Shown here: positions 26,466-33,858 of the stretch, piece after piece
Layout of the letters: each line of letters starts with the position of its first letter
How positions within the stretch are numbered: position 1 is the first letter of the stretch
Program-made: the position numbers and the translations under genes
Notes under the pieces: generated by a model
Database searches by the model: none
What the model was told of the DNA's origin: nothing
The model's input: only the letters and a program-made list of their open reading frames with translations
Origin: BM003 sp963783695
GTDB lineage: Bacteria; Pseudomonadota; Gammaproteobacteria; Steroidobacterales; BM003
Direction of reading: 5' to 3'
Assembly (NCBI GenBank): GCA_963783695.1
Contig: CAWAOM010000007.1
Location: 310,001 to 374,000, forward strand
DNA: 64,000 nucleotides

Positions 26466-27473
26466 CTAGCGCTTGCCGCAGATACCCTTGTCTTCGACCA
26501 GGTGGCGCAATTGTTTTGCCAGCATCCTGGTGCCCATCGAATGCTTGATCTTCGCCGAGCCGCTCCAGAAATCGACCCAGAAATGGGAAGCGGATACCAG
26601 CAGTATGCCTTCATGGACCGGTAGCAGCGCGGCGACACTCTGGCCGGCATCAAAAAAACTGGTGAAGTAGAAGTCGCGGATACCGATCGCCTCGAACTCG
26701 CCGTTTTTGACATACAGGCGATGGCTCAATGCAACCACTGGCCGCTTGTCGATATCGAGCGTCAGCCAGTAATAGGCGCTGTCGGGTTTCACTGTTGCTG
26801 GCACATTGTTTTCAACCCAGGCATTGCGAAAAGGCAGGAACTGACTGATCTGTTTTGGGAATGCTTCCGCGTTTTCCCGGATTTCCGCGGCGATATCGTT
26901 GTCGCTCGTCCCAACGCGCCGATACGGCGCGACCGCATCGATGCCCGATGTCATGTACGCATCGGTCCGTCCGGCGAGGATGTCGATCAGGGTATCGCGG
27001 GCATCGGCGATACCCGGATCCGGCCTGTTTTGCCGTGACGTATCGAATGCCGCGATTTCCGCCGCCGAAAAATTGAGACCGTACCCGCCGCCGAATTCGA
27101 TGACCCGCTCCAATTCCGCAACCTCGCGGTCGCCGAGTGACAGCCCTGTCAAAGACTGGCGGATGTCGGCGGGATCAATCACGCCGTGAGCGAGCACATC
27201 ACTGCCCACCGTGACCGGGATCACCGCAAGAAAGTCGCGCAGAACGACGTCGTGCTCGGCCTGCAACAGGCACGCAACGGCTGCGCCTAGCTGACGTTCC
27301 CTGGTCTTCTTGATAGAGGTAGTCACAACATCGCCGCGGCGTATCTTCTTGACGTCTTTTTCGGAAAACAGTGGCGAGGCGAACGGTTCGACCAGAAAGC
27401 CCTCGATAGTTGTCTGTGCGCCGAGCGGTGCGGCAATGGCCAGTGTTATCGCGGCGATTACGAATCTTTTCAT
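26466..27473 (-). CDS. Hypothetical secreted protein
   Basis: 335 residues with a clear signal peptide (MKRFVIAAITLAIAAPLGAQ) and cleavage near AQT. The mature part has repeated Asp/Glu-rich loops and a Trp-containing C-terminus (HFWVDFWSGSAKIKHSMG). No family is recognised. It is co-oriented with the XRE cassette upstream and the radical SAM gene downstream. Confidence 0.7.
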   Translation of the reverse strand: MKRFVIAAITLAIAAPLGAQTTIEGFLVEPFASPLFSEKDVKKIRRGDVVTTSIKKTRERQLGAAVACLLQAEHDVVLRDFLAVIPVTVGSDVLAHGVIDPADIRQSLTGLSLGDREVAELERVIEFGGGYGLNFSAAEIAAFDTSRQNRPDPGIADARDTLIDILAGRTDAYMTSGIDAVAPYRRVGTSDNDIAAEIRENAEAFPKQISQFLPFRNAWVENNVPATVKPDSAYYWLTLDIDKRPVVALSHRLYVKNGEFEAIGIRDFYFTSFFDAGQSVAALLPVHEGILLVSASHFWVDFWSGSAKIKHSMGTRMLAKQLRHLVEDKGICGKR

Positions 27474-27568
27474 AAGTTTTGGCCCAGTGATTATCGCCGC
27501 GCGAACGCTGGCTGCTTCGGTATCCTACGATATTCTGCCAAGCCGGGTGAGGTGGATGGGCGTGCGGC

Positions 27569-27784
27569 CTAACTGCCGTCCGGCAATTGAAACAACGTCT
27601 CCACGCTGACGCCGAATACGTCTGCGAGACGCAACGCCAGTACGGTCGAGGGTACGAAATGCCCGCGCTCGATCGCATTCATGCTCTTGCGGGTGACGCC
27701 GACGCGTTTGGCCAGTTCGGCCTGGGTCAGGTCATGCATCGCGCGCTGGACTTTCAGCGTGTTATGAAGGCGGTCGGCGCTCAT
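27569..27784 (-). CDS. Small XRE-family transcriptional regulator, second copy
   Basis: 71 residues: LTQAELAKRVGVTRKSMNAI helix-turn-helix, then the LALRLADVFGVSVETLF tail. It starts inside the membrane gene's stop (ATGA overlap at 27781-27784). It is closely related to the protein at 16751. As in that cassette, it probably represses the pair. Confidence 0.9.
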   Translation of the reverse strand: MSADRLHNTLKVQRAMHDLTQAELAKRVGVTRKSMNAIERGHFVPSTVLALRLADVFGVSVETLFQLPDGS

Positions 27785-28221
27785 CGATTCAGATACAGGA
27801 AGTGGCCGAGCGCGGCGGCGATGCCGGTCATCAGCGTCAGGGATGCGGCGGTACTCATTGCCGGTTCGATCCCTGTCATGCCGCGCACCAGGTCGGCGCC
27901 GAGCAACATCACGATCTGCAGCACAATCACCGTGGCAAATCCGACCTGGTAGGCAAGAAAACGAATATGGGAGACGCGCTCGTCATCGATTACCGATGAT
28001 ACGAGCTCGGTCCGGTTGGTCTGCGCGGCCGCGATCAGTGCCCCGGCGAAGATCAGGAACCCGAATAGCGACAGCACGGACGCAAACAGATCGAGAGATT
28101 CAGCCGCGGCGACAAACTCCAGTGCCTCATCGAGAACGAACCCGACGATGCCGGTAATCGGGCCGATCAGCATGATTAGCTGGAAGCGATCGTGTCTTTG
28201 CTCCTGATCCTGCTCAGTCAT
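27781..28221 (-). CDS. Four-helix inner-membrane protein, second XRE-paired cassette
   Basis: 146 residues with about four membrane helices and a central loop VIDDERVSHIRFLAYQVGF, matching the topology of the protein at 16315. It opens MTEQDQEQRHDRFQ and is cotranslated with the XRE gene downstream. Sequence identity to the first copy looks low apart from loop and topology, so the two cassettes are old relatives. Function unknown. Confidence 0.72.
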   Translation of the reverse strand: MTEQDQEQRHDRFQLIMLIGPITGIVGFVLDEALEFVAAAESLDLFASVLSLFGFLIFAGALIAAAQTNRTELVSSVIDDERVSHIRFLAYQVGFATVIVLQIVMLLGADLVRGMTGIEPAMSTAASLTLMTGIAAALGHFLYLNR

Positions 28222-28261
28222 ATTCGAGCCTCCATGTGAAGTATTTAGGATAAATAGTAAC

Positions 28262-28291
28262 GTAAACGACTCAATATGAGAGGTAAACCTC
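28262..28291 (-). promoter_or_regulatory. Spaced GTAAAC repeats upstream of the second cassette
   Basis: GTAAAC occurs at 28262-28267 and 28283-28288, exactly 21 bp (two turns) apart, and the second lies inside the perfect palindrome-like GAGG-TAAA-CCTC (28280-28291). The spacing in whole turns parallels that of the first cassette, though the motif differs, suggesting operator sites. Confidence 0.4.
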
Positions 28292-28365
28292 CCTATTTTG
28301 GAGCAGAAAGTTCTGCGTCAAAAAATTTGCCCGGTTTGAATCCGGCTTGAGCTGGTTTGCGAAAA

Positions 28366-28397
28366 CCTCCTCGAATGTCTAAGACATGTCGCGGAGG
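28366..28397 (+). promoter_or_regulatory. 5' leader hairpin upstream of the fasciclin gene
   Basis: An imperfect stem is formed by CCTCCTCGAATGTCT against AGACATGTCGCGGAGG, with one or two bulges. It ends about 75 bp before the ATG at 28472. It may stabilise the mRNA or act as a regulatory leader. Confidence 0.4.
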
Positions 28398-28471
28398 AAA
28401 AGCAGACAAACGTTAGACTTCAAGAATTTTTAGATAGCCATTCACTCACTTGAACATTGGAGATAGACATC

Positions 28472-29020
28472 ATGATTGTTACCAGGAAAAAAGTTTTTGC
28501 CGCTGTTGTTGCGGCCCAGACCGCTCTCGTCATGGCAGTTGTGACGGCTACGCCGGCGATGGCCGGTGGTCACAAGTCGGGCGGTTATCACGCCGAGAAA
28601 TCGAACGCCGACATCGTCGATGTCGCTGTCGCGAACGGCAACTTCAACACCCTCGCAGCGGCGCTTCAGGCCGCGGGCCTGGTCGACACCTTGAAAGGTG
28701 ACGGACCGTTTACCGTTTTCGCTCCGACCGACGAAGCCTTCGCGAAACTGCCGGCCGGCACCGTTGAGACTCTGCTGAAGCCCGAGAACAAGGACAAGCT
28801 GATCGCGATCCTGACCTACCACGTCGTGCCAGGCAAGGTGACTGCCGAGCAGGTCGTCAAGCTCTCGAGCGCCGATACGGTCAACGGTGAGAAAATCGCC
28901 ATCTTCGTTGATAAGGGCACCGTCCAGATTAACGAGATCGACGTCGTCAAGGCCGACATCATGGCCAGCAACGGTGTCATTCACGTCGTTGATCAGGTGA
29001 TTCTGCCGCCGGCGAGCTAA
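28472..29020 (+). CDS. Secreted fasciclin-domain protein
   Basis: 182 residues: a signal peptide to about residue 30 (TATPAMAGG) followed by one FAS1 domain with its hallmark H1 and H2 boxes (DGPFTVFAPTDEAFAKLPAG, and NGVIHVVDQVILPP at the end). FAS1 proteins mediate adhesion or matrix contact. GGAG precedes ATG 28472 by about 10 bp; an upstream TTG at 28457 is poorer. A strong terminator follows. The gene stands alone. Confidence 0.95.
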   Translation: MIVTRKKVFAAVVAAQTALVMAVVTATPAMAGGHKSGGYHAEKSNADIVDVAVANGNFNTLAAALQAAGLVDTLKGDGPFTVFAPTDEAFAKLPAGTVETLLKPENKDKLIAILTYHVVPGKVTAEQVVKLSSADTVNGEKIAIFVDKGTVQINEIDVVKADIMASNGVIHVVDQVILPPAS

Positions 29021-29075
29021 ATTGCACCACCCTCCAGGACCCCAATAGGTTTCATCCCCATGAAACCGCACTCTT

Positions 29076-29104
29076 GGCCGGCGTTTATCGCCGGCCTTTT
29101 TTTT
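29076..29104 (+). terminator. Rho-independent terminator of the fasciclin gene
   Basis: GGCCGGCG at 29076-29083 and CGCCGGCC at 29089-29096 form an 8-bp stem with loop TTTAT, followed by eight T residues (29097-29104). Confidence 0.85.
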
Positions 29105-29277
29105 GCGAGGCGAGTGCCGCGGCTCGAAAGGCAGGCATTTTCATTCGTTGTGGCGGTCGCTGTTTCACTGCGCCGCCTCTGCTGAACCGGCGCAATCGCG
29201 GCCCGGTTGCCAGGAATCGATGTGCCCTGGCGCCGCTTGCTGTATGTTTGCTTCCCTGCATTTCGGTGGAGCCCCAG

Positions 29278-30051
29278 ATGGACAGTAATTCCCTGCGACA
29301 CAGCCTTGATATTGCCGGTTCGATGGCGTCGACACTGATCCGTGTCGGCCAGGGCATTGCGACGAATCCTGCTCCGAACAAGCCGAAGAGACTGCTGCAA
29401 CTCTACGAGTTCGAAGGCTGTCCTTATTGCCGGCTCGTGCGCGAGGCGCTGACGATGCTCGATCTCGATGCGCTGATTTATCCCTGCCCGAAAGGCGGCC
29501 AGCGATTCCGGCCCAAGCTGCTCGAGCGCGGGGGCAAGGCGCAGTTCCCGTACCTGGCCGATCCCAACACCGGCCGCGAGATGTATGAATCTGCCGATAT
29601 CGTGCGGTACCTGTTCAAGACATACGGCAAGCGTAAGCCGCCGCTGCACTGGCGCGTAATGGCCCTGCAACAGATTGGATCCGGTCTTGCCGGCATCCCG
29701 CGGCTGGGTGCGGGCGTGCGCGTGCAGCCTTCGCGGGAACCGCAAAAACCACTGGAGCTTTACAGTTTCGAGTCGAGCCCGTTCGCGCGGCCGGTTCGCG
29801 AGTTACTGTGCGAGATGGAGATTCCGTATGTGCTGCGATCCGCCGGGCGCAACAAGGCCTCGGACTGGGTGCCGCCCATCGTCCGCGATCGTCTGAGCAG
29901 CCCTGTTCAGCCCGATACCGACAATCGGCTTGCGCTGCTCGAGCGCGCGGGGCGGGTTTCGATCCCCTACCTGGTCGATCCAAACACCGCTGCCGAGATG
30001 TCTGAGTCCGCTCATATCCTCGCCTATATAAAGAGCACCTATCGCGCCTGA
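29278..30051 (+). CDS. Tandem GST N-terminal/glutaredoxin-fold protein
   Basis: 257 residues made of two thioredoxin-fold halves. The first (about 40-125) has the redox motif CPYC in FEGCPYCRLVREAL. The second (about 155-257) opens FESSPFARPVRELLCEMEIP, where the CxxC is replaced. Both halves repeat the PYLxDPNTxxEMxES segment. Each half lacks the alpha-helical GST C-terminal domain. The upstream in-frame region from 29074 overlaps the terminator and is unlikely coding. Function unknown. Confidence 0.85.
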   Translation: MDSNSLRHSLDIAGSMASTLIRVGQGIATNPAPNKPKRLLQLYEFEGCPYCRLVREALTMLDLDALIYPCPKGGQRFRPKLLERGGKAQFPYLADPNTGREMYESADIVRYLFKTYGKRKPPLHWRVMALQQIGSGLAGIPRLGAGVRVQPSREPQKPLELYSFESSPFARPVRELLCEMEIPYVLRSAGRNKASDWVPPIVRDRLSSPVQPDTDNRLALLERAGRVSIPYLVDPNTAAEMSESAHILAYIKSTYRA

Positions 30052-30223
30052 AAGGGTGGCTGCTATCCGTTGACCCGGCCAACGCGGTGACTTTTGCCCT
30101 CGTCGGTCCGTCCCTTGCGGCGTGCTTTACTGCAGCCGAACCGCTGATTTACTCCATCGATTGCAACTGAACGGCGCAGTAAACCGAAATGTGCATTACG
30201 TTTTGGCTTTAAGTTCGACAAAG

Positions 30224-30910
30224 ATGCCGTTAAACCGGAAGAAGAAAGTCCTGATGTCCTGGAGCAGTGGCAAGGACGCTGCCTGGGCGCTGTACAGGTT
30301 GCGCGAACGGCGTGATGTCGAAGTGGTTGCGTTGATGACGACGTTTCACGCAGCTGCGCGGCGGGTCGCGATGCACGGAGTGCGGCAAAAGCTCGTGGAA
30401 TTGCAGGCCCACGCCGTGGGGTTGCCGTTGCTTGCTGTGGATTTGCCGAATCCCTGCTCGAACGCCGACTATGAGGTGGCGGTTGGTGCGGAACTGGAGA
30501 AAGCCGTTGATCGTTACGGGGTCGATGCGGTCGCATTTGGCGATCTGTTTCTCGAAGACGTCCGCGCCTACCGCGAGAGCCAGCTGGCGCCAACCGGTCT
30601 CGAGGCGCTGTATCCGCTGTGGGGTCAGCCCACCGATGCGCTTGCCGGCGAGATGATCGCCGGCGGAATCCAGGCGACCGTCTCCTGTGTCGATCCGAAG
30701 CAGATGCCGTCGCAATTCGCCGGCCGCGTTTTCGACCAGAACCTGCTTGCGCAGTTGCCGGAGGACGTTGATCCCTGCGGCGAAAACGGCGAATTCCACA
30801 CATTGGTCTGGGATGCTCCGGTATTCGATGTGCCGTTGAGTGTCGTCCTCGGCGAGATTATCGAACGCGATGGCTTCGTGTTTGCCGATATGCTGCTCGA
30901 GACCCGCTAG
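30224..30910 (+). CDS. PP-loop ATP-binding protein of the Dph6/MJ0570 family
   Basis: 228 residues with the PP-loop signature MSWSSGKDAAWAL near the N-terminus and the family's FGDLFLEDVRAYRE and later FDQNLLAQLPEDVDPCGENG segments. In eukaryotes and archaea relatives amidate diphthine on EF2. Bacteria lack diphthamide, so the substrate here is unknown. ATG 30224 is chosen; a GTG at 30122 would add a poor leader. Confidence 0.88.
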   Translation: MPLNRKKKVLMSWSSGKDAAWALYRLRERRDVEVVALMTTFHAAARRVAMHGVRQKLVELQAHAVGLPLLAVDLPNPCSNADYEVAVGAELEKAVDRYGVDAVAFGDLFLEDVRAYRESQLAPTGLEALYPLWGQPTDALAGEMIAGGIQATVSCVDPKQMPSQFAGRVFDQNLLAQLPEDVDPCGENGEFHTLVWDAPVFDVPLSVVLGEIIERDGFVFADMLLETR

Positions 30911-31042
30911 CCTTCAGTGCATCCGCGGGCTGGCCGCGACCGAACCTGTTTGTGAGCGAGCGCGCCGGTAAACCGGGCTCGCCCTCGTGCCGGCCGCGCT
31001 CGTTACGCGGACCGACCCTCCGCAAATGAGAATGGAAAGCAC

Positions 31043-31693
31043 ATGAGGTCATTCACCGCGTCGCTTGGGTATTTGTTGCTGGTACTGGCCTGGAGTCCGA
31101 CGATGGCGATCGAGGAACCCGCATACCGGGTCGTGAAGGAGTACGAGAGTTTCGAGCTGCGCCGCTACGCAGCCTATCTCACTGCCGCGACCGAAGTGGA
31201 AGGCGAGTTCGACGCGGCCGGTAACGTCGGCTTCAGGGTACTGTTCGATTACATATCGGGAAACAACTCGCGCGCCGAATCTATCGCGATGACGGCACCG
31301 GTCGAACAACGCGCCAAGGGCGAGAAAATCGCAATGACGGCGCCGGTGTCGCAGTCTCGCGGCGCCGGTTCGGCTGATACTCATGTCGTCAGTTTCGTGA
31401 TGCCGAAGGACTACACGCTCGAGACCGTTCCGCAGCCCCGCGACCCTCGGGTCCGGATTCAGCAGGTGCCAAGCCGGCTGGTGGCGGTGCGTCGCTACAG
31501 CGGCCGCTGGAGTGTTGCCAACTACCGGGAGAATGAGGCCAATCTGCTCGAAGCCGTCGACAAGGCCGGTCTGCGAACCGTTGGCGTGCCGTTGTACGCG
31601 CGTTATAACTCGCCATTCAAACCGTGGTTCCTGCGCCGCAACGAGGTGATGATCGAGGTTCAAGCTGCCGAGGTCGTGGAGTTTTCGCAATAG
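31043..31693 (+). CDS. SOUL-family haem-binding protein, periplasmic
   Basis: 216 residues: a signal peptide (about 1-22) then a SOUL domain. Diagnostic features are EEPAYRVVKEYESFELRRY, the repeated IAMTAPV segments, and FKPWFLRRNEVMIEV at the end. SOUL proteins bind haem or tetrapyrroles. GGAAAGCAC precedes the ATG. It stands alone after the PP-loop gene. Confidence 0.92.
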   Translation: MRSFTASLGYLLLVLAWSPTMAIEEPAYRVVKEYESFELRRYAAYLTAATEVEGEFDAAGNVGFRVLFDYISGNNSRAESIAMTAPVEQRAKGEKIAMTAPVSQSRGAGSADTHVVSFVMPKDYTLETVPQPRDPRVRIQQVPSRLVAVRRYSGRWSVANYRENEANLLEAVDKAGLRTVGVPLYARYNSPFKPWFLRRNEVMIEVQAAEVVEFSQ

Positions 31694-31977
31694 ACAAACG
31701 CGGGTCGTGTTGCCGTCACCCGCCAGGTCTTATAGATCTTGTTGTTCTTGTTTTCGTCGAACGCTGATCGCTGGGTCTTCCTGTTGCGAAGGCAATCATC
31801 CGGATTCCGCCGCCGCGCTCGATGCCACTAACCCGCAACGCATTCCCGTCATTTCCCGCCGCACAATTTGCCGCCACTTTCGCACGATTACGATTGCCTG
31901 CGGCAGGGCCGACTGCACTGGTGATTACGGTCCGGGGAGTGACATGCTTCCTGGCACCGCTGGGGGCAACAAGAGCA

Positions 31978-32958
31978 TCACAGCTCCTTGCCGCAGTGGG
32001 GGCATTGCCTCGCGTCTTCATGCAGTTGTTTTTGCAGTTGGATCATCTTGCTGACATGGGTGGCCGGAAGCCCGAGTTCCTTGCCGAGTTTCTCTATGGC
32101 CACACGCTCGGCCGGGTCGAGTACGCCATCGTCCAGCGATTCGGCAACCCTGGCTTCGAGTTCGTCGCGTTGCGACTGGATCTCGTCGCCGAATCGGGCT
32201 GCCAGCATCGCCGCCGGCAACGCGACCGTGCCGACGCCGAGCACCATGATCACGACCCCCAGCATCTTGCCGCCGAAGGTGACAGGCGTGATGTCGCCGT
32301 AGCCGACCGTGGTGAGCGTCACCGCGGCCCACCAAATCGCCTGCGCGATGCTCGAAAACGCCTCGGGCTGAGCGCGGTTCTCGAGCAGGTACATCAGGCA
32401 GGCGGCAAACAGCACCAGCGAGACCATCGCAAGGCTGGCTGCGGCGAGCGCACGGCCTTCGCGCTGCAATACGCGTGCGAACACGCCGATCGTGTCGGAG
32501 TAAGTAGTCAGCTTCAAAATCCGCAGCAAGCGAAGAATACGCAGGAAGCGCAGATCGACCGGCAACAACAGCGACAGGAAAAACGGCGCAATCGCGAAGA
32601 AGTCGATCAGTCCGTTGAACGAGGTAACAAACCGCAGGCGCGATCGCCACTCGCCGAGATGCCCGTAGCGCCCCCCGTCCGGACACGACCAGATTCGCAA
32701 CAAGTATTCGAGAGTAAATACCACTACCGAGAAAAGTTCGAACTGGCGAAACAACCTGCCATAGGGAATTGCCAGACGGTTATCCGATTCCGCGATCACT
32801 GCAATCACGTTCAGCAAGATCAGCGCGACGATAAAGCCGTTGATCCAGCGCGCGCGCCGGGTCAGCCACAGATCGTTCCACAGGATGGTCGCGACTCGCG
32901 GGCGCAGCGCACTGCCATGTTCTGGTGTGCCTGCCTGTTGCTCGTTCGGGTTCGTCAA
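31978..32958 (-). CDS. Voltage-gated potassium channel
   Basis: 326 residues: six helices, with an S4-like segment of spaced arginines (RFLRILRLLRILKL) and the selectivity filter TVGYGDITP between S5 and S6. The C-terminal tail carries a zinc-ribbon-like CPHCGKEL. It is a Kch/Kv-type K+ channel. Confidence 0.92.
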   Translation of the reverse strand: MTNPNEQQAGTPEHGSALRPRVATILWNDLWLTRRARWINGFIVALILLNVIAVIAESDNRLAIPYGRLFRQFELFSVVVFTLEYLLRIWSCPDGGRYGHLGEWRSRLRFVTSFNGLIDFFAIAPFFLSLLLPVDLRFLRILRLLRILKLTTYSDTIGVFARVLQREGRALAAASLAMVSLVLFAACLMYLLENRAQPEAFSSIAQAIWWAAVTLTTVGYGDITPVTFGGKMLGVVIMVLGVGTVALPAAMLAARFGDEIQSQRDELEARVAESLDDGVLDPAERVAIEKLGKELGLPATHVSKMIQLQKQLHEDARQCPHCGKEL

Positions 32959-33271
32959 TTGCGCCTCGGATAGTTATTAAATGGCAAATGACGTGCGGGA
33001 ACAGTCTACCTAAAACGAAGACGCCGGGCTCGACCGTTGGGAAGCGGCGAGCGGCCGTCGGCGCGAGTGCTCATCGTCAGCGAACCATCGTGGGGTGCAG
33101 TGTCTCTCGGGCAAATGCAGCGGCTTCCGCCTGGGAGGACTTTACGGATTGCTATCCCGGCGCGGTCGCAGTAGCCTCAATGCCTCCCTGGCGGGTCCGT
33201 CTGTGGCTTGCCAGGATAATCAGTAAGAGACCGATACGATCGGTTGCAATACATGCGTAAGGAGACCACTC

Positions 33272-33559
33272 ATGGGTAAGACCAGGGACGAAATCGTCGC
33301 TGCAATGAAGACGAAAATCGACGAGACCAACGCCATGCTCGACGAGTTCGAGAAGAAGGCCGCTGAGGCATCCGGCGGAGCCGAGGTTGCGTACAAGGAG
33401 CAGTTGGCCAAGCTGCGTGAACAGTCCGACTCCGCGCAGGCAAAATTGAAGGAACTGGCCGATTCGAGCGACGAAGTCTGGCAAAACATGCTGGCCGAGG
33501 CCGAGAAGCTGCGCGACGCTTTTGTTCATTCGTTCAACTATTTCAAGTCGCAGCTGTAG
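33272..33559 (+). CDS. Small coiled-coil protein
   Basis: 95 residues, almost wholly helical and charged, with heptad-like spacing (KIDETNAMLDEFEKKAAEAS, then QLAKLREQSDSAQAKLKELA). AAGGAG eight bases before the ATG confirms the start. Family and role unknown; it resembles soluble helical stress-type proteins only in composition. Confidence 0.75.
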   Translation: MGKTRDEIVAAMKTKIDETNAMLDEFEKKAAEASGGAEVAYKEQLAKLREQSDSAQAKLKELADSSDEVWQNMLAEAEKLRDAFVHSFNYFKSQL

Positions 33560-33858
33560 AGATCGGCGGGTGGCCCCGTTTCGGGGCTAACCGATTCCCG
33601 ATCGGGTAACCCGCGTCGCCGTTGTGAGCTGCGCAGGCCGCGCCGGTTTTGTCACCGCATTGCATTTGCGCAGACGTATCTCGGCGCGACAGTTGCCGCG
33701 GCGTTGATACTCGCCGGGCCAGGATCATAGCGAGTCTGCTATAGCAATCGCGGGGTTAGTGCATTGCCAGGCCGTTTCGCGAGCGTGCGCATCGGCAGCA
33801 GCCCTGCTTAACTCCAAAACAGCAGTGCGCTTGCCCAGGCTCTAGCGCCGATCTCGGC
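33560..33858. other. Intergenic region with inverted repeats
   Basis: Just after the coiled-coil gene, GCCCCG at 33573 and CGGGGC at 33582 form a 6-bp stem with loop TTT, and CCCGATCGGG at 33597-33606 is a perfect palindrome. No T-tract follows. The rest holds no gene that I can support. Confidence 0.4.
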
